DNA of 64,000 nt, from NCBI GenBank assembly GCA_022605405.1, contig JABYQQ010000002.1:1178001-1242000 (forward strand), read 5' to 3'. Below are positions 1 to 10,320 of the stretch, in pieces. The notes beneath the pieces are model-generated. The model saw only the letters and a program-made list of their open reading frames with translations. It did no database searches and was not told the origin of the DNA. Source of the DNA: Earliella scabrosa. Its lineage: Eukaryota > Basidiomycota > Agaricomycetes > Polyporales > Polyporaceae. Both the position numbers and the translations under genes were made by a program. Positions within the stretch are counted from its first letter, which is position 1, and the number at the start of each line of letters is the position of its first letter.

Positions 1-799
1 TGCCTCACCGTCGTCACGAGTCAAGCCCGACCCGCCGCTGCTCGTCGTTACCCGAAGCCGCCTGACGAGGCGCACCCGGACGTTGACCTGGAGAATCCAC
101 CGGAGCTGTTTTCCAAGCTGAGTCTGCGATGACCCCGGGATATGTTGACCCCTATCCCCGCGAACCCAAACGATTTCGACTGCGTGCTGGGCGCTTTCGA
201 CCGCGAACCCCTCGACGAACGACTGCCTAGTGGGGCCGAATCCACCCGCGATTATTGACGACGACGAACCCCGCGACCGCGACCGCAACGGCGTGCACCG
301 AGTGCTGCCTACCCCTATCTCCCGACGACCGCGTCCCTCCTGTGTCTTCGCGACGACGCACGGAGCCCTCTCCGAAGATGGGCGTACCAAGACCTTACCC
401 CGCTGGTCACCGAGTCAAAGCGCACGCAGCTGGAGTGTCCGCACATGAGCCTTTGCGCAGATCATTGGTCGCTGACCATGGGCGAGTTTCGAGATCCCGT
501 TGTAGGACCGACTTTTTTGCGCTTTCCTTTCAGTTTGTGGGGGTGCCACGACTGATATGTTCACTCTCGTTTCTTTTTTTGAGCTGCTCGCGACGCGCAC
601 GCTCGTGGGGGTGTGTTGGATTTTGGTCTTGTGCGAGCGAGTGCTAGCTCGCCGGCATCTTCCGAGCCTTGTTATATCGCGGCGTAGTACGGTTTTGGAC
701 TCCATCCATTTGCCTCTGTACCACCACGATACCGTACAGGACAACCGGAATATTACTCTTCGCTTGCTCTGACGACGCGCTCTTTCGATTGCTCCAACA
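1..799 (+). mobile_element. TRIM-family LTR element, 3' part (cut by the window edge)
   Basis: This is the 3' portion of the same small LTR element that is complete at 60247-61299, here in the opposite orientation. The 3' LTR is 614-799 (186 bp), starting TGTTGGA and ending TCCAACA. It is preceded by a purine-rich run (GTGGGGGTG) that could be the polypurine tract. Positions 1-613 match the internal region of the other copy, read on the + strand, and carry a broken open frame with an FDREPLDERLPSG peptide. The 5' LTR lies outside the window. The two copies differ by scattered substitutions and small indels, so this one is older or from another subfamily. The 5 bases after the LTR are GAGAA, but the matching duplication cannot be checked. 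No reverse transcriptase or integrase is present. Confidence 0.8.
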
Positions 800-1660
800 G
801 AGAAAGGTGGAAAAACTCTATTCAACTTGGTTTAAAGTGGGCCATGTCTGGCATGAACAATTGATAAGTATTTTATTTCACTACTAGACATATATTGTAC
901 TTCCTGTGTCCGTACAGCAGAACATGTATGATACACCAAGACAAATAGTATAAATGTTAACAATTCATACAAGCTTTGTATTCAATACAATCTTTGCATG
1001 ATGTATTACATAATTTTTCATATTGTGCATTTAGTATATAGAAGTTGAAGGCTATTAACAAAGACCATTGGGTATATGTCAATTGACAAATGGACAGTCC
1101 AAAAACACCATATATTCTTACAAAATCACATTTATCAACTACCACTGATGAACGTGGAGTATACTAGGTATTCAGTGTTCATAACCATGTGCTTAACAGT
1201 AGCTTACACTATATGATGTGTATCAGAAATACAACATCATGCAACCACTTTTATACGTTGATTGATATAAGGTCAACAGAGAATAATAATCATCTATACA
1301 GCATCACAGCTAATGTTGTAGAGTATGGGTGACTGTTCATATTTGATCAATTATTGAACATATCTACCTTCATCAATGTAATGCATTGAGACACAGTAGT
1401 GTAATGTGATGAAAGAAGGAAGGAGGAATCTGGAAAAGATTGAGTCTCTGAGATAACACTGGAGAATATGCCACATGTTTTGCTACAGCAGTGTACTGCA
1501 TGTGGTGGTATAGTTATTGTTGATTGCACTAGTTGAGTAATCTATTCAAATAGAGCTATAAAATGCGAACAGAATGATATATGATACATGGTGATAGCAC
1601 CACATAGTAAGAAGTTATTAAAGTAGTACAGTAGCAGTGACAGTGTCACAGTGTGATGTC
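800..1660. other. AT-rich gene-free stretch
   Basis: This is low-GC sequence with few CpG dinucleotides and no credible coding region. The short open frames here have no coding character. I read it as decayed repeat DNA next to the LTR element. Confidence 0.6.
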
Positions 1661-2361
1661 ACGTGTCAAAAAAGCGCCCAAAAGCGCCCAAAGCAGCGTC
1701 TAAGCGGTGGCTGTGCTATGGGCGCTTATTTAGCGCTTACATGTACTTATCTGGTAAGTTAGCACACAAAGCTCTGCGTCGTCCTTGCTCTCTGTTCCTG
1801 TACCATACAAGGAGATGTTGCTCATCTCTTAGGGGAAAGAACTGTATGTTACTGGGACGTATTGCAGCCCATTCAAGATCCCATCCGAGAGTCAAGGACT
1901 ACCTATGGAGCTAGTGTAATTTTGTTCAGTGGCCAAAAATACACAACTTGAACTTGTACAGGAGGACAAGTGATTTCAGATATTCGCCCCTCTGCCAGTG
2001 CTCCAGCAGCTACATGCTGTCACAACACAGAGCTGGAGGACAACAAGCACGAAGTCGTGGGGAAGGCAAAGGGACATAGACCAACTACGGGGTTGTACAA
2101 GCAAGGGCCGGTGGCGCAGGTGGTAGACACCTTGTACAGTCTTGTCTCCGTAACACCTGGTGTTTGAATCCGTGTTGTCGCAAGCAATTTTCGTGCTCAG
2201 GCCCTTGGCCGCCTTAATCCTCGTGATGAAGTGCGCGATTATGCTCGCAATCAACCGGGTGCTGCAGAGTTAATCCTGGGCTCACCTCAGGATTCTCCAG
2301 TATCCCGCGCTGATCCTGCATCAGCTCCTCAGATTATCTGTAGCCCACAAGACCCCCACCG
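1661..2361. other. Unassigned repeat-like stretch
   Basis: An 83-codon open frame (1663-1914, +) has no recognisable family and is probably fortuitous. The octamer AGCGCCCA occurs twice near 1671-1692, followed by inverted GGGCGCTT near 1721. A tRNA-like module lies near 2110-2172 and is listed separately. I see no host gene. Confidence 0.4.
2108..2180 (+). repeat. tRNA-like module (possible SINE head or tRNA relic)
   Basis: The sequence has an A-box-like TGGCGCAGGTGG near 2111 and a B-box-like GTGTTTGAATCC about 45 bp later, the spacing of an internal RNA polymerase III promoter. The arms do not fold into a convincing acceptor stem, so I do not call a working tRNA. A tRNA-derived SINE or a decayed tRNA copy fits better. 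No second copy of the same module body was found in the window. Confidence 0.35.
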
Positions 2362-4844
2362 TTACTGGGCAAGATGATCTCTAAAGTCCTTTAGTTACTG
2401 TGTCACAATTATCCTAAGTATTGAAGTCACTGATATTCTGAGCTGCTTGTGCTCTATAAATGAACAAATGCTGTAAAGAAATGAACTGACATGAATGGAA
2501 AGTATTATGTGCCATTGAGCAGCCAAAGATCATCTCATAGTCACATTATAAGTTAAATACTGCAACAAATATATACTGTTTTGAGATGACAGAAATCAGC
2601 TGGTATGGTAAACAAGAAGAGTGGCATGCTATGCTGCATAAAGCCATATGCAATGAGCTTATTTTCAGTGTACCTAAAGCTCAATAGTTTAAAATGTGCC
2701 ATTCAAACACTGTCTGGCTTACTGGAATTCTATACTATACTTGGAAAAGTTCATTGAAGTGATAAAAGTTTGTGATAAAAGTCTGTGCACTGCAAAATGT
2801 CTTCTATGCACACTATGTCAGATAAATTGAAGAGATGAGAGTATCTAACTCAATGCCCAGTTCAAAAGAGTGTTGCATGAAATGTAGACCTTTGAGTCAT
2901 GTTTCATGCTTTGATCAAAAGTTCAAAATCAAGTGTATTTGAAATTGATTGTTTAGTGACAGTGTGATGATTGTAGATCATTTGGTCATTCATTAGCATT
3001 TCAATAGTGATGAGCAACTATCTCATCAATCGTACCTGCCAGACATGGCCCACTCCCAACCAAGTCTGGTCTGGTTCTTTTCAGGTCTGGTCAGGTCATT
3101 TTGCAATTTTCAATCCACACTATCAACAGCCAACCTTGCAAGTGTGATAGACTCTGTCATGCATGTATAAGGGGAAAACCCAAAATAGAAATACTCACTT
3201 TGTAGATGTTGAGGTGTGTGTGAGAGATGTGAGAATAGATGGGTGTAGACAATAAGTGGATAAGTCTGGGGGAGTAGCCCCCAGAGTGCCTGCTTATATA
3301 CATGTGTGCTGGTACCCCTGGGACCAGTACAGACCCCAGATACTCTAGGTTACTAAGCTATCACATGACAGGATGAGTCAGGCATGACTCAGGGTGAGTC
3401 ATACCCCAAGGGACTTGGCCTGCCCTTGGCCAAGTGCCGGGAGGGAAACTAGCCAATAGCAAACAGTACTTTACCAACCACTCTAGAATGTTCCACCTCT
3501 AGACTCCCCTGGACCTGTCCTAGACTGGTCCAGACAGAGAACCTTCTGGAAGGCCAGTCTAGACAAGATCAGGACTGTTCTAGACATAGAACAGTCTGGA
3601 AACAGTCTGGAATGATGGACTGGAAGAGTCTAGACTATGTCCCTGAATGGTGATCTGACCATGAGAACTACATTTCTAATCAATGCCCCTAACCCTTCTG
3701 ACGGTAAGTAGGGTTAGATAAGCACAGCTAAGGGCAGATAACCTCTAGAAATGCGAAATATGCGAAGATATACAGTAGAAAACTATAGATAGGCACTAGA
3801 AATGTAGGGAAAATTGTAACAGCATGGTCCCTCACCTTTATGGGGAAAGCATTCAACTAACCACCAACTACCATTCACAAAGCTGTTTATTTTTTCCATT
3901 GTAAGTTGCTATCTCCATTGTACTTTCAAATCCCAAATCTCCTTTGTTTTTTTTTTTGCTTTGTCCAGAAAACAATGGTCATCACACTATTGTACTTGCC
4001 CCATCGTTCTGTCACACCATTTTTCTATTGTTCTCCCAGCAGTATTGTTCTGATTGTGGATACAAAACCTAGCATCTGCTACCTGGAGACCTCGGTTTTG
4101 ATCTCTTGTCTTCAGATAAGCCTCACTTGAGTTTTTTGTAGATATTTTGCTCAATATAACTTGTCTCCAGCCCTGCATGCTCCACTCTCGCTGCACAAGG
4201 ACTTGTTAAATGCCCTTGCTGGCCTCATCACTCTCTTCTCATCTCACTTGACCCCAGGTTGTAACAGATTCAAATTGCACAAGAGAAAGTGCAAAAAAGT
4301 GTGGCCATCTTGCTGAGCTTCACTATCCATCCAAGGACAGAATGTCAGTTTCACAGAGCTTTGACAAGATCTTTGCCACGTATAGATCAGAAAGTGTTGA
4401 CACTCAGGTCACTGCACGTCAAGAGACAGTCTTGGGCTTCCATCCAGGCAGGACATTTACCTTTCATTCTGCCTTATCATCTTCTCATACTTCCAGTCCC
4501 TCCTCTTTCTTATTTTTTGTCCCCATTGCACCACTAGCACCTATGGCCAGGCCTCATTGTTTTCTTCAAGCTCCCCTCAAAACACACTGAGCTCTATAAC
4601 GTACTTGTGCCTGATGGGTGAACTCTTAGCCTTCTTCAAGTCATTGCCGACTCATTGGTCTGGTGCAACTCATGAAGAACAATGTCCAACTTCAGATCAA
4701 CTCCCAGTGGACCCTCACAGAGATCAACAACTATCTTTGCTTGCTCTACCCAGTGCTCTTTGGGTATCTTGACTTACATTACAGGGCTCACCAAGGCCTG
4801 AAGGCTGCTCTGATCTTCACTGACACTTGTCAAGCACATCAGGA
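2362..4844. other. CpG-depleted decayed repeat tract
   Basis: This AT-rich tract has almost no CpG: I read only one (3030-3031) between 2362 and 3437. It contains a degraded fragment near 3060-3110 resembling the terminal part of the hAT-like element at 9597-10312, with CCGG-type motifs now CTGG. Between about 3480 and 3640 the motif CTAGAC/TCTAGA recurs many times. Open frames at 3906-4130, 4289-4590 and 4557-4854 are short and match no family I know. I see no intact gene. Confidence 0.6.
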
Positions 4845-5283
4845 TAGGGAATAGCAAGGGTTTGCAAGGGTATAGACCAAGGGTAAGGGTAAGGGTTGAC
4901 TTCTCCAGACCCTTGCCAAACCCTTGACCCTTGGCAAGGGTTGAAGGGTTTGATCAATGTGTGTATATGGACCCTATACATTCTAGTAAGTCAGAGTGTG
5001 TAGTCAGCTAATCACAGTAAGTGTTGAATTATAGTATCAATGTAGGTATAGGAGGCTTTATACACACTGAAGAGCACTTACTGAGACATTGCCAAGGCTT
5101 TATGACCTTCTTTGACATGGAAACCCTCAAGGGTTGTGGAGGGTTTCACTGAAGGGTAAGGGTAAGGGTCAGGAAATCTGGACCCTTGCTCAAACCCTTG
5201 ACCCTTGTCAAGGGTAAGGGTTTTGAAGGGTAAGGGTAAGGGTGAGTATGAAGATACCCAAGGGTCACCCTTGCTATTCCCTA
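4845..5283. mobile_element. hAT-like MITE, family A copy 1
   Basis: This 439-bp non-autonomous DNA element has 17-bp terminal inverted repeats starting TAGGGAATAGCAAGGGT. It is flanked by a perfect 8-bp target duplication CATCAGGA (4837-4844 and 5284-5291). An 8-bp duplication with T/CAG-type ends is characteristic of the hAT superfamily. The interior is rich in AAGGGT/ACCCTT hexamers in both orientations, so most of the element can fold on itself. It encodes no transposase. Family membership is shared with the element at 15136-15553, which has near-identical ends but a different interior. Confidence 0.9.
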
Positions 5284-5368
5284 CATCAGGAATAGCCTTC
5301 TGCTTGTGCAGCCAACCAAGAGGTACATCACCACCTGTTACATCCATCCAGTGTATGCTTGCAACAAT

Positions 5369-5781
5369 TAGGCATTGGCGCAGGGATACCCGCAGATATC
5401 CAGACCATGACCCCCACCCATACCCGCGCCAAGCCCATACCCGTGGACCTGCAGCCACAGCAGTGACGGGTATGAATGTCTAAATGCGGGTAGCCGCCTT
5501 CGACGGCTTGCCCCTTGGTGTATATCAGTTCAATTAGCACGTCCAATATATTTTGTTCGAAAGCTCTCTTGACACTCTTTCTAACAAGGGCTTAAACATA
5601 ATAGACGAGTCCAAACTGATGGAGATATAAGTCATATTATATTCTCCTTACCCTGCTATTAGAACTCGACCTGCAGGACTCAGGTCTGTCACAGGTGTGA
5701 CATCTAGTGATCCGGACCTGGACCCGCATGGGTACGGGTCCCATATCCGTGTCGGGTTACCCGGACCCACGCCAATGCCTA
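5369..5781. mobile_element. hAT-like MITE, family B copy 1
   Basis: This 413-bp element is bounded by inverted repeats TAGGCATTGGCG and CGCCAATGCCTA. It lies between perfect 8-bp direct repeats GCAACAAT (5361-5368 and 5782-5789), as expected for hAT transposition. The interior is rich in GGGTAYCCG-like motifs and has no transposase. It lies only 85 bp from the family A element. A second, CpG-decayed copy is at 14388-14790, and internal sequence is shared across its length. Confidence 0.9.
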
Positions 5782-6771
5782 GCAACAATGACCTCTCAAT
5801 GCTGTATTTTGGTAAGTAACAAATCTGTGGTGGATTTAGTTTCTTTAGTTTTAATATATAAATATTTTATAAAAAATAATTGAAAACCACATTCTGCTGA
5901 TTCATTCAATTTTAGCAACAAAAACCCCATTCTCTCCAAGATCTCTCTTAATTTATCATTTATCTGCCACCCCCCAGCACATACATGATGAATGTTTTCA
6001 TTTTCGCTACTCTGCTCATGTTTTTTGGATTTCTCGTTTATTGCCCTTGAGGGCCGGGCCCTATGGTAGGCGGACGCGTAGCTAAGTAGACTAACTGGTG
6101 GTCGTATCAGGGGGGTGGGTCGCTAGTCAAGGGGAAGGGGTAGAGGGAGCAAGCCGGGTGTCACGGCGATGGCTATTAGTGCACGTGATGTGGTACTATA
6201 GTAGGATGTCATGGTCGATGTGCAGGGTGTGAATGTAGTAAAAGAGAGTGAGTACAATAAAAGTGGAAGGGGTGGACTGCGCCGCATGTGAGCTCCCCAC
6301 CGCTCCCGACCACCTGTGTGCGGTGGTAGGGTGACGGGTTATAAATCTGCTGTCCTTGTGGGTAGCAACTGTGCCTCCGGACCTCTATGCCTCTTGCCAC
6401 GGTTCAGGGTACGGGTGGCAGTGTCCCGACCACCCGTCAGAACTCCCCCACCCCCGGAGCGTGAGAGGCTCACATGCGGCTCCATGTGGGGAGCAGGAAA
6501 GAGGGTGTAAGGAGGTCTAAAAGGTAGGCGTACAGTAGTTTAGGTGTGGATCGTCCCGACGCTGTCAGAAGGGAGCAAGTCAGCGCTGCAGCACGGTCTA
6601 CAGAGAGGCACAAGAGAAGTAGGCTCAGCCGCTGTCTGCAAGGTCGGGTATCCTGCCGAAGGAGCTTCGCAGTTGGCCGGTGGCATTGATAAACACGAAG
6701 AGAGGCTTGAGGGCGTCCTCCGTGTTGAGGAGGGTCGAGAGTGTGCGGCCGGAGTGTCCGAACATGATGAA
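5782..6771. other. Gene-free accessory stretch
   Basis: The first 230 bp are AT-rich. From about 6040 the base composition rises to GC-rich without a convincing coding frame. The short open frames at 6316-6510 and 6544-6777 match no family I know and are probably fortuitous. Confidence 0.45.
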
Positions 6772-7068
6772 TGTTGAGCAGGCTATGCCTTACAGGTGCT
6801 CTGCACAGCCTTCAGTGGCAGTGATAGACAGCATAACTGCTTATCATGCTACCTAGTTACTGGAGCTACATTGCAGCCTCCTGATTAATATTACCACATG
6901 CACAGTCATTCTGTGCACTGGACCGCATGTTATTGTACTGCTTTAGTATTATAATTCTGCCAGTCCAACTGTATATATAGTGGGCCTACTGTCCCTGTAT
7001 TGAAAAGCACACCAGTACTTTGAGTCTTTTTGAACACTCTCATCACTATAAAGCCTCTACAACCAACA
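6772..7068 (+). repeat. Candidate solo or 5' LTR
   Basis: A 297-bp block starts TGTTGAGC and ends AACCAACA, the short TGTTG/CAACA inverted ends typical of LTRs. It has a TATATATAG promoter-like motif about 100 bp before its end. It is followed about 35 bp later by an ATG-started acidic, lysine-rich open frame (7106-7354). No target duplication, primer-binding site or second LTR is visible. An ordinary promoter of a decayed gene is the alternative. Confidence 0.35.
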
Positions 7069-7105
7069 CCTCGTCTAGGTGAGTATGCAGGAGCCTTTCC
7101 AGTAG

Positions 7106-7354
7106 TTGCTACCCATCATGGTGGATGTTCACCCCACCACCAGGTTGAACAATGGAGATATAGAGAAGTATGAGAATAACAATCAGGATGATGTTGAAGA
7201 AAATAAGAGCAAATCTGTTCCAAAGAACAAGGGCAAGGGCAAGGTGATTGCTGTTTACAGCTCAGATGCTGAGTTCTCATTCTTTGAGCACCCTCCTGCC
7301 TCACCTGCCTCTCTCATTGAACAGTCCTCCACCACCACCAATAACGACTGCTAG
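7106..7354 (+). pseudogene. Fragment of a gag-like or unknown ORF
   Basis: The 82-codon open frame encodes a hydrophilic peptide with an acidic stretch, a KNKGKGK basic patch and a proline/serine-rich tail. It looks translated in composition but is short. The following sequence to about 7900 keeps open frames in other registers (7248-7622, 7645-7905), as if frameshifts had broken a longer gene. Its position just after an LTR-like block suggests a gag remnant. No zinc knuckle, protease or polymerase motif is present, so this is inference. Confidence 0.3.
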
Positions 7355-7933
7355 CAGTGGGTTCCTTCAAGTTTCCAGCATTAGTCCCACCACCCTCTAC
7401 CCAGCCTCATCAGATGTCTGCCCGTTGTTGTGTACCAGCACCAGCCACACTCTGATTTTGTCGACCCACACACTGCAACATAACTTAGTGGCAGCCCTTT
7501 ACGCAACTCTTCTGCAGACAACAGCTGCACATCATCAACATTTTGGCTGGCCGCTGCATGCGCAACACCACTCCACGATAACACACACAACCACAAGCCT
7601 CTCCATTTCCCTGGTGGTCTAACTGAAGCGCCACATTACAAGAGATGAGGCAGCCTCAGACACATGTTCCATGGGCCAAGACTGTGGATGACCTTTGTGC
7701 CCAAGGTTTGCAAGTGTGGCATTCAAATGAGCCACAAAGGATTGACCACCTACAAGCCTGCAAGCTATTGCAACCAGCTGGCAAAACTTGCAGGTGCAAA
7801 AACATGTTACACAATTGTGCAGGAGGATCCGCTGAGGATCAAAGACACAGCCACTGTTTAGCTGATTTGTTGAGAGGCAAGTTCACAATCAAAGTGCACG
7901 TTTGAGGGTGGCAGGACGGAGATGTGACCCAGT

Positions 7934-8108
7934 TCATGACCGGTCGGGACCGGTTATGGACCGGTCCTGACATAGGGCTGAAAAAAATAACTGGAACTGA
8001 ACCGATAACTTGACTGATAATTTTTCAGTTCTGGTCCGGTTCTTTTCAGTTCTGGTCAGGTCATTTTGCAGTTCTCGACCGGTCGTAGGACTGGACCCTG
8101 CAACACTA
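7934..8108 (-). mobile_element. Truncated terminus of hAT-like family C
   Basis: This segment matches the reverse complement of the left 180 bp of the element at 9597-10312, including the TCATGACCGGT block and the outer end TGCAACACTA at 8108. The other end of the element is missing, so this is a broken or internally deleted copy. Confidence 0.7.
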
Positions 8109-8549
8109 GACAGGACAGATGATGGATGGGTTGATACAAGAAGTTTTCCAGATGTCATGTTCCAGGTTTGCAGATGGTTGCAAGGTTGTACAAGGGCAGC
8201 AGCCCCAGCTCAGAAAATCCCCCACCACCAAGACTCAGCAAATCTGCATGTGTTTGCATCTGCATTTGCATTTGCATTTGCAACAGTGACTTGTGTTTGC
8301 ACCTGTAACTTGTGTTCTCCTCCTCTATTGAGACACTGCTCCATGGGGTCCTTTCACAAGTCTGAGTTAGCCACATCTTGCAAGCTCTTTACCACAGTCT
8401 TAACTCCATCTTTGCAATCCTTCACAAGTTTTTTTGAGAGTCGCCTCTGCATCCACATCCTGCAAATCTGTAAACCAGATCCCCTATCTCGCACCACCTT
8501 CTCAAGTTCTTGGTTTGTTAGTGTAATTTAGTTGTTTTTTTCCACTTAT
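8109..8549. other. Gene-free stretch with a hexamer microsatellite
   Basis: The interval contains a short TTTGCA/TGCATT hexamer run at about 8251-8282 and open frames without recognisable product. I see no gene. Confidence 0.5.
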
Positions 8550-8915
8550 ATCAGTTCACGCAAATGATTTGAGCGTGTTAGTAATGGTAAAAGACAAATA
8601 TTTATCTGCCTTAGTGGGTCAAGTAAAATGCAACAGTAGAATGATCTGGAGACAATTGGTACGAAATATCTGACCTTCATCTGGCTCAAATACAAAAATT
8701 GCGCAAAGACAGATTCGAACCTGCAGTCTCCTAGTGAATTCAATATGAGCCTAGCGATTGAGACCACTTGGCCATAAGAGCTTTGAATTGAGCACATGCA
8801 AGGTGGTCTATATAGCCTACTGCCCTCCCCCCAAATATGTTCTCTTTCTCTTACAATGTTTGCTAGTCCCACAGAATAATTACATGTCTTGGACTATGTC
8901 CAATGACTGTCCCTC
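8550..8915 (-). repeat. Left arm of a long inverted repeat with tRNA-like boxes
   Basis: Read on the - strand, this arm is about 90% identical to 9229-9585 on the + strand. It carries TGGCCAAGTGG (A-box-like) and GGTTCGAATCT (B-box-like) with tRNA-like spacing. The T-arm does not pair well, so it is not a working tRNA. A tRNA-derived SINE or a foldback element with pol III boxes are the two options. Confidence 0.7.
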
Positions 8916-9104
8916 CAGATCCCTGTCATCCCTTGCTGGTGTAGTACTCATATATTATCCTGGCAGTGCAACTGCCAACTTGCTCTGAACATTTTGCCAC
9001 CACATGTATAGTAGGGACGAGCTGTACTGACCATACCTGCTGAACAATAGAATATACCTGCTATAGAGCAGACAAGGTACCACCGCCGTGACACAATACT
9101 TGAA

Positions 9105-9166
9105 GCTAGAGTTACTGGATTCGGACTTGTCCCTCAGCTTTGAAGTCCGAATCCAGTGACTCTAGC
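9105..9166. repeat. 24-bp-stem hairpin
   Basis: The arms 9105-9128 and 9143-9166 are inverted copies with a single mismatch over 24 bp, separated by a 14-nt loop. The structure sits in the spacer of the larger inverted repeat 8550-9585. It could be the joined ends of a nearly completely deleted DNA element. Confidence 0.85.
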
Positions 9167-9228
9167 GCCCAACCCTCGACTGCCTCGGCAGTCAGGACTC
9201 TTGCAACTCCATTGCCCCGTTAAGTTTG

Positions 9229-9585
9229 TAGGCACAGTCACTGAACATAGTCCAGGATGTATGTAATTATTCTGTGGGACTAGCAAATGTTGCAAGAGAA
9301 AGGGAACATATTTGGGGGGAGGGCAGTAGACTATATAGACCACCTTGCATGTGCTCAATTCAAAGCTCTTATGGCCAAGTGGTCTCAATCGCTAGGCTCA
9401 TATTGAATTCACTAGGAGACTGCAGGTTCGAATCTGTCTTTGCGCAATTTTTGTATTTGAGCCAGATGAAGGTCAGATATTTCGTACCAAATGTCTCCAG
9501 ATCATTCCACTGTTGCATTTTACTTGACCCACTGAGGCAGATAACCGCAACTAACGTGCTTTAATCATCTGCGTAAACTAAAGTC
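9229..9585 (+). repeat. Right arm of the long inverted repeat with tRNA-like boxes
   Basis: This is the inverted partner of 8550-8915. A-box-like TGGCCAAGTGG lies near 9373 and B-box-like GGTTCGAATCT near 9425. The two arms with the 313-bp spacer form a 1.04-kb palindromic structure immediately left of the family C element. Confidence 0.7.
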
Positions 9586-9596
9586 ACTGTTTTTTC

Positions 9597-10312
9597 TAGT
9601 GTTGTAAAGTCGGGTCCTAGGACCAGTCAGAACCCGAAAAATAACCTGACCCAACTCAAAAAAACCGGACCAGAACCGGAAAATAATCGGTCGAGTCATT
9701 GGTTCAGGTCGAGTTATTTTTGACGGCCGTATATCAGAACCGGTCCATAACCGGTTCGAACCGGTCATGACCGACCGTAAATAGTATCTCATATTGTAGC
9801 CAATAATCCTATGATTCCAACGGTATATAACACTATATATTTTAAATGAGAATTGAGTGTGCTAGAATCAAAATAAACTTGCCCTTTTTGGGACAGATGG
9901 GCTGTCTTTCGGGCTGACAAATGCCAACAAACCCAATCTGGCAACCTAGGCGCCGGTTTGAGCGCCTAAGCGCCCGCGGAAAACTCCGAAAACAAACCAT
10001 CTGTCCCAATATGGGCAAGTTTATTTTGAACATAGCACGTTCAGTTTTGATCTAAAACATATAGTTATATATACCGTTTGATTCCCACGGCTCCGGGCTA
10101 CGATTTGACAAAAACATCAATTTTCAGCATAGCCACTTCACAATCGGTTCAGGACCGGTTATAACCGAGAACCGGACCGAGGTTCGGTCAGGTTGTAGTA
10201 GAACCGAACATTCGGTCCGGTTCTCTCAAACTGAACCGGTCAGGTCCGGTCGAAAGTCCGGTTATCTCCGGAGAGGTCAAATAACCGGACTTGACTGGAC
10301 TTTACAACACTA
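9597..10312. mobile_element. hAT-like MITE, family C, complete
   Basis: This 716-bp element has inverted ends TAGTGTTGTAAAGTC / GACTTTACAACACTA. It is flanked by a perfect 8-bp target duplication GTTTTTTC (9589-9596 and 10313-10320). Both sub-terminal regions are filled with ACCGGT/AACCGG motifs arranged as long imperfect inverted repeats. In the centre lies a separate inverted repeat (9859-10041). No transposase is encoded. Confidence 0.9.
9859..10041. repeat. Inverted repeat inside the family C element
   Basis: A 17-bp perfect inverted pair (TCAAAATAAACTTGCCC and its complement) is extended by GTGCTA/TAGCAC outside and by GGGACAGATGG/CCATCTGTCCC inside. It looks like a small foldback element nested in, or forming the core of, the family C element. 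Confidence 0.75.
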
Positions 10313-10320
10313 GTTTTTTC

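Noticed and set aside
3160..3824. A complete LTR ending GGGAAAATTGTAACA
   Set aside because: The right end looks LTR-like, but I could not find a matching left end, primer-binding site or duplication.
4860..5240. GGGTAA/AAGGGT runs resembling telomere repeats
   Set aside because: The telomeric unit would be TTAGGG/CCCTAA. GGGTAA is not a rotation of either, and the run is contained in a transposon with its own target duplication.
9360..9450. A functional tRNA gene in the arm of the palindrome
   Set aside because: A and B boxes are present but the T-arm has mismatches and no acceptor stem closes.
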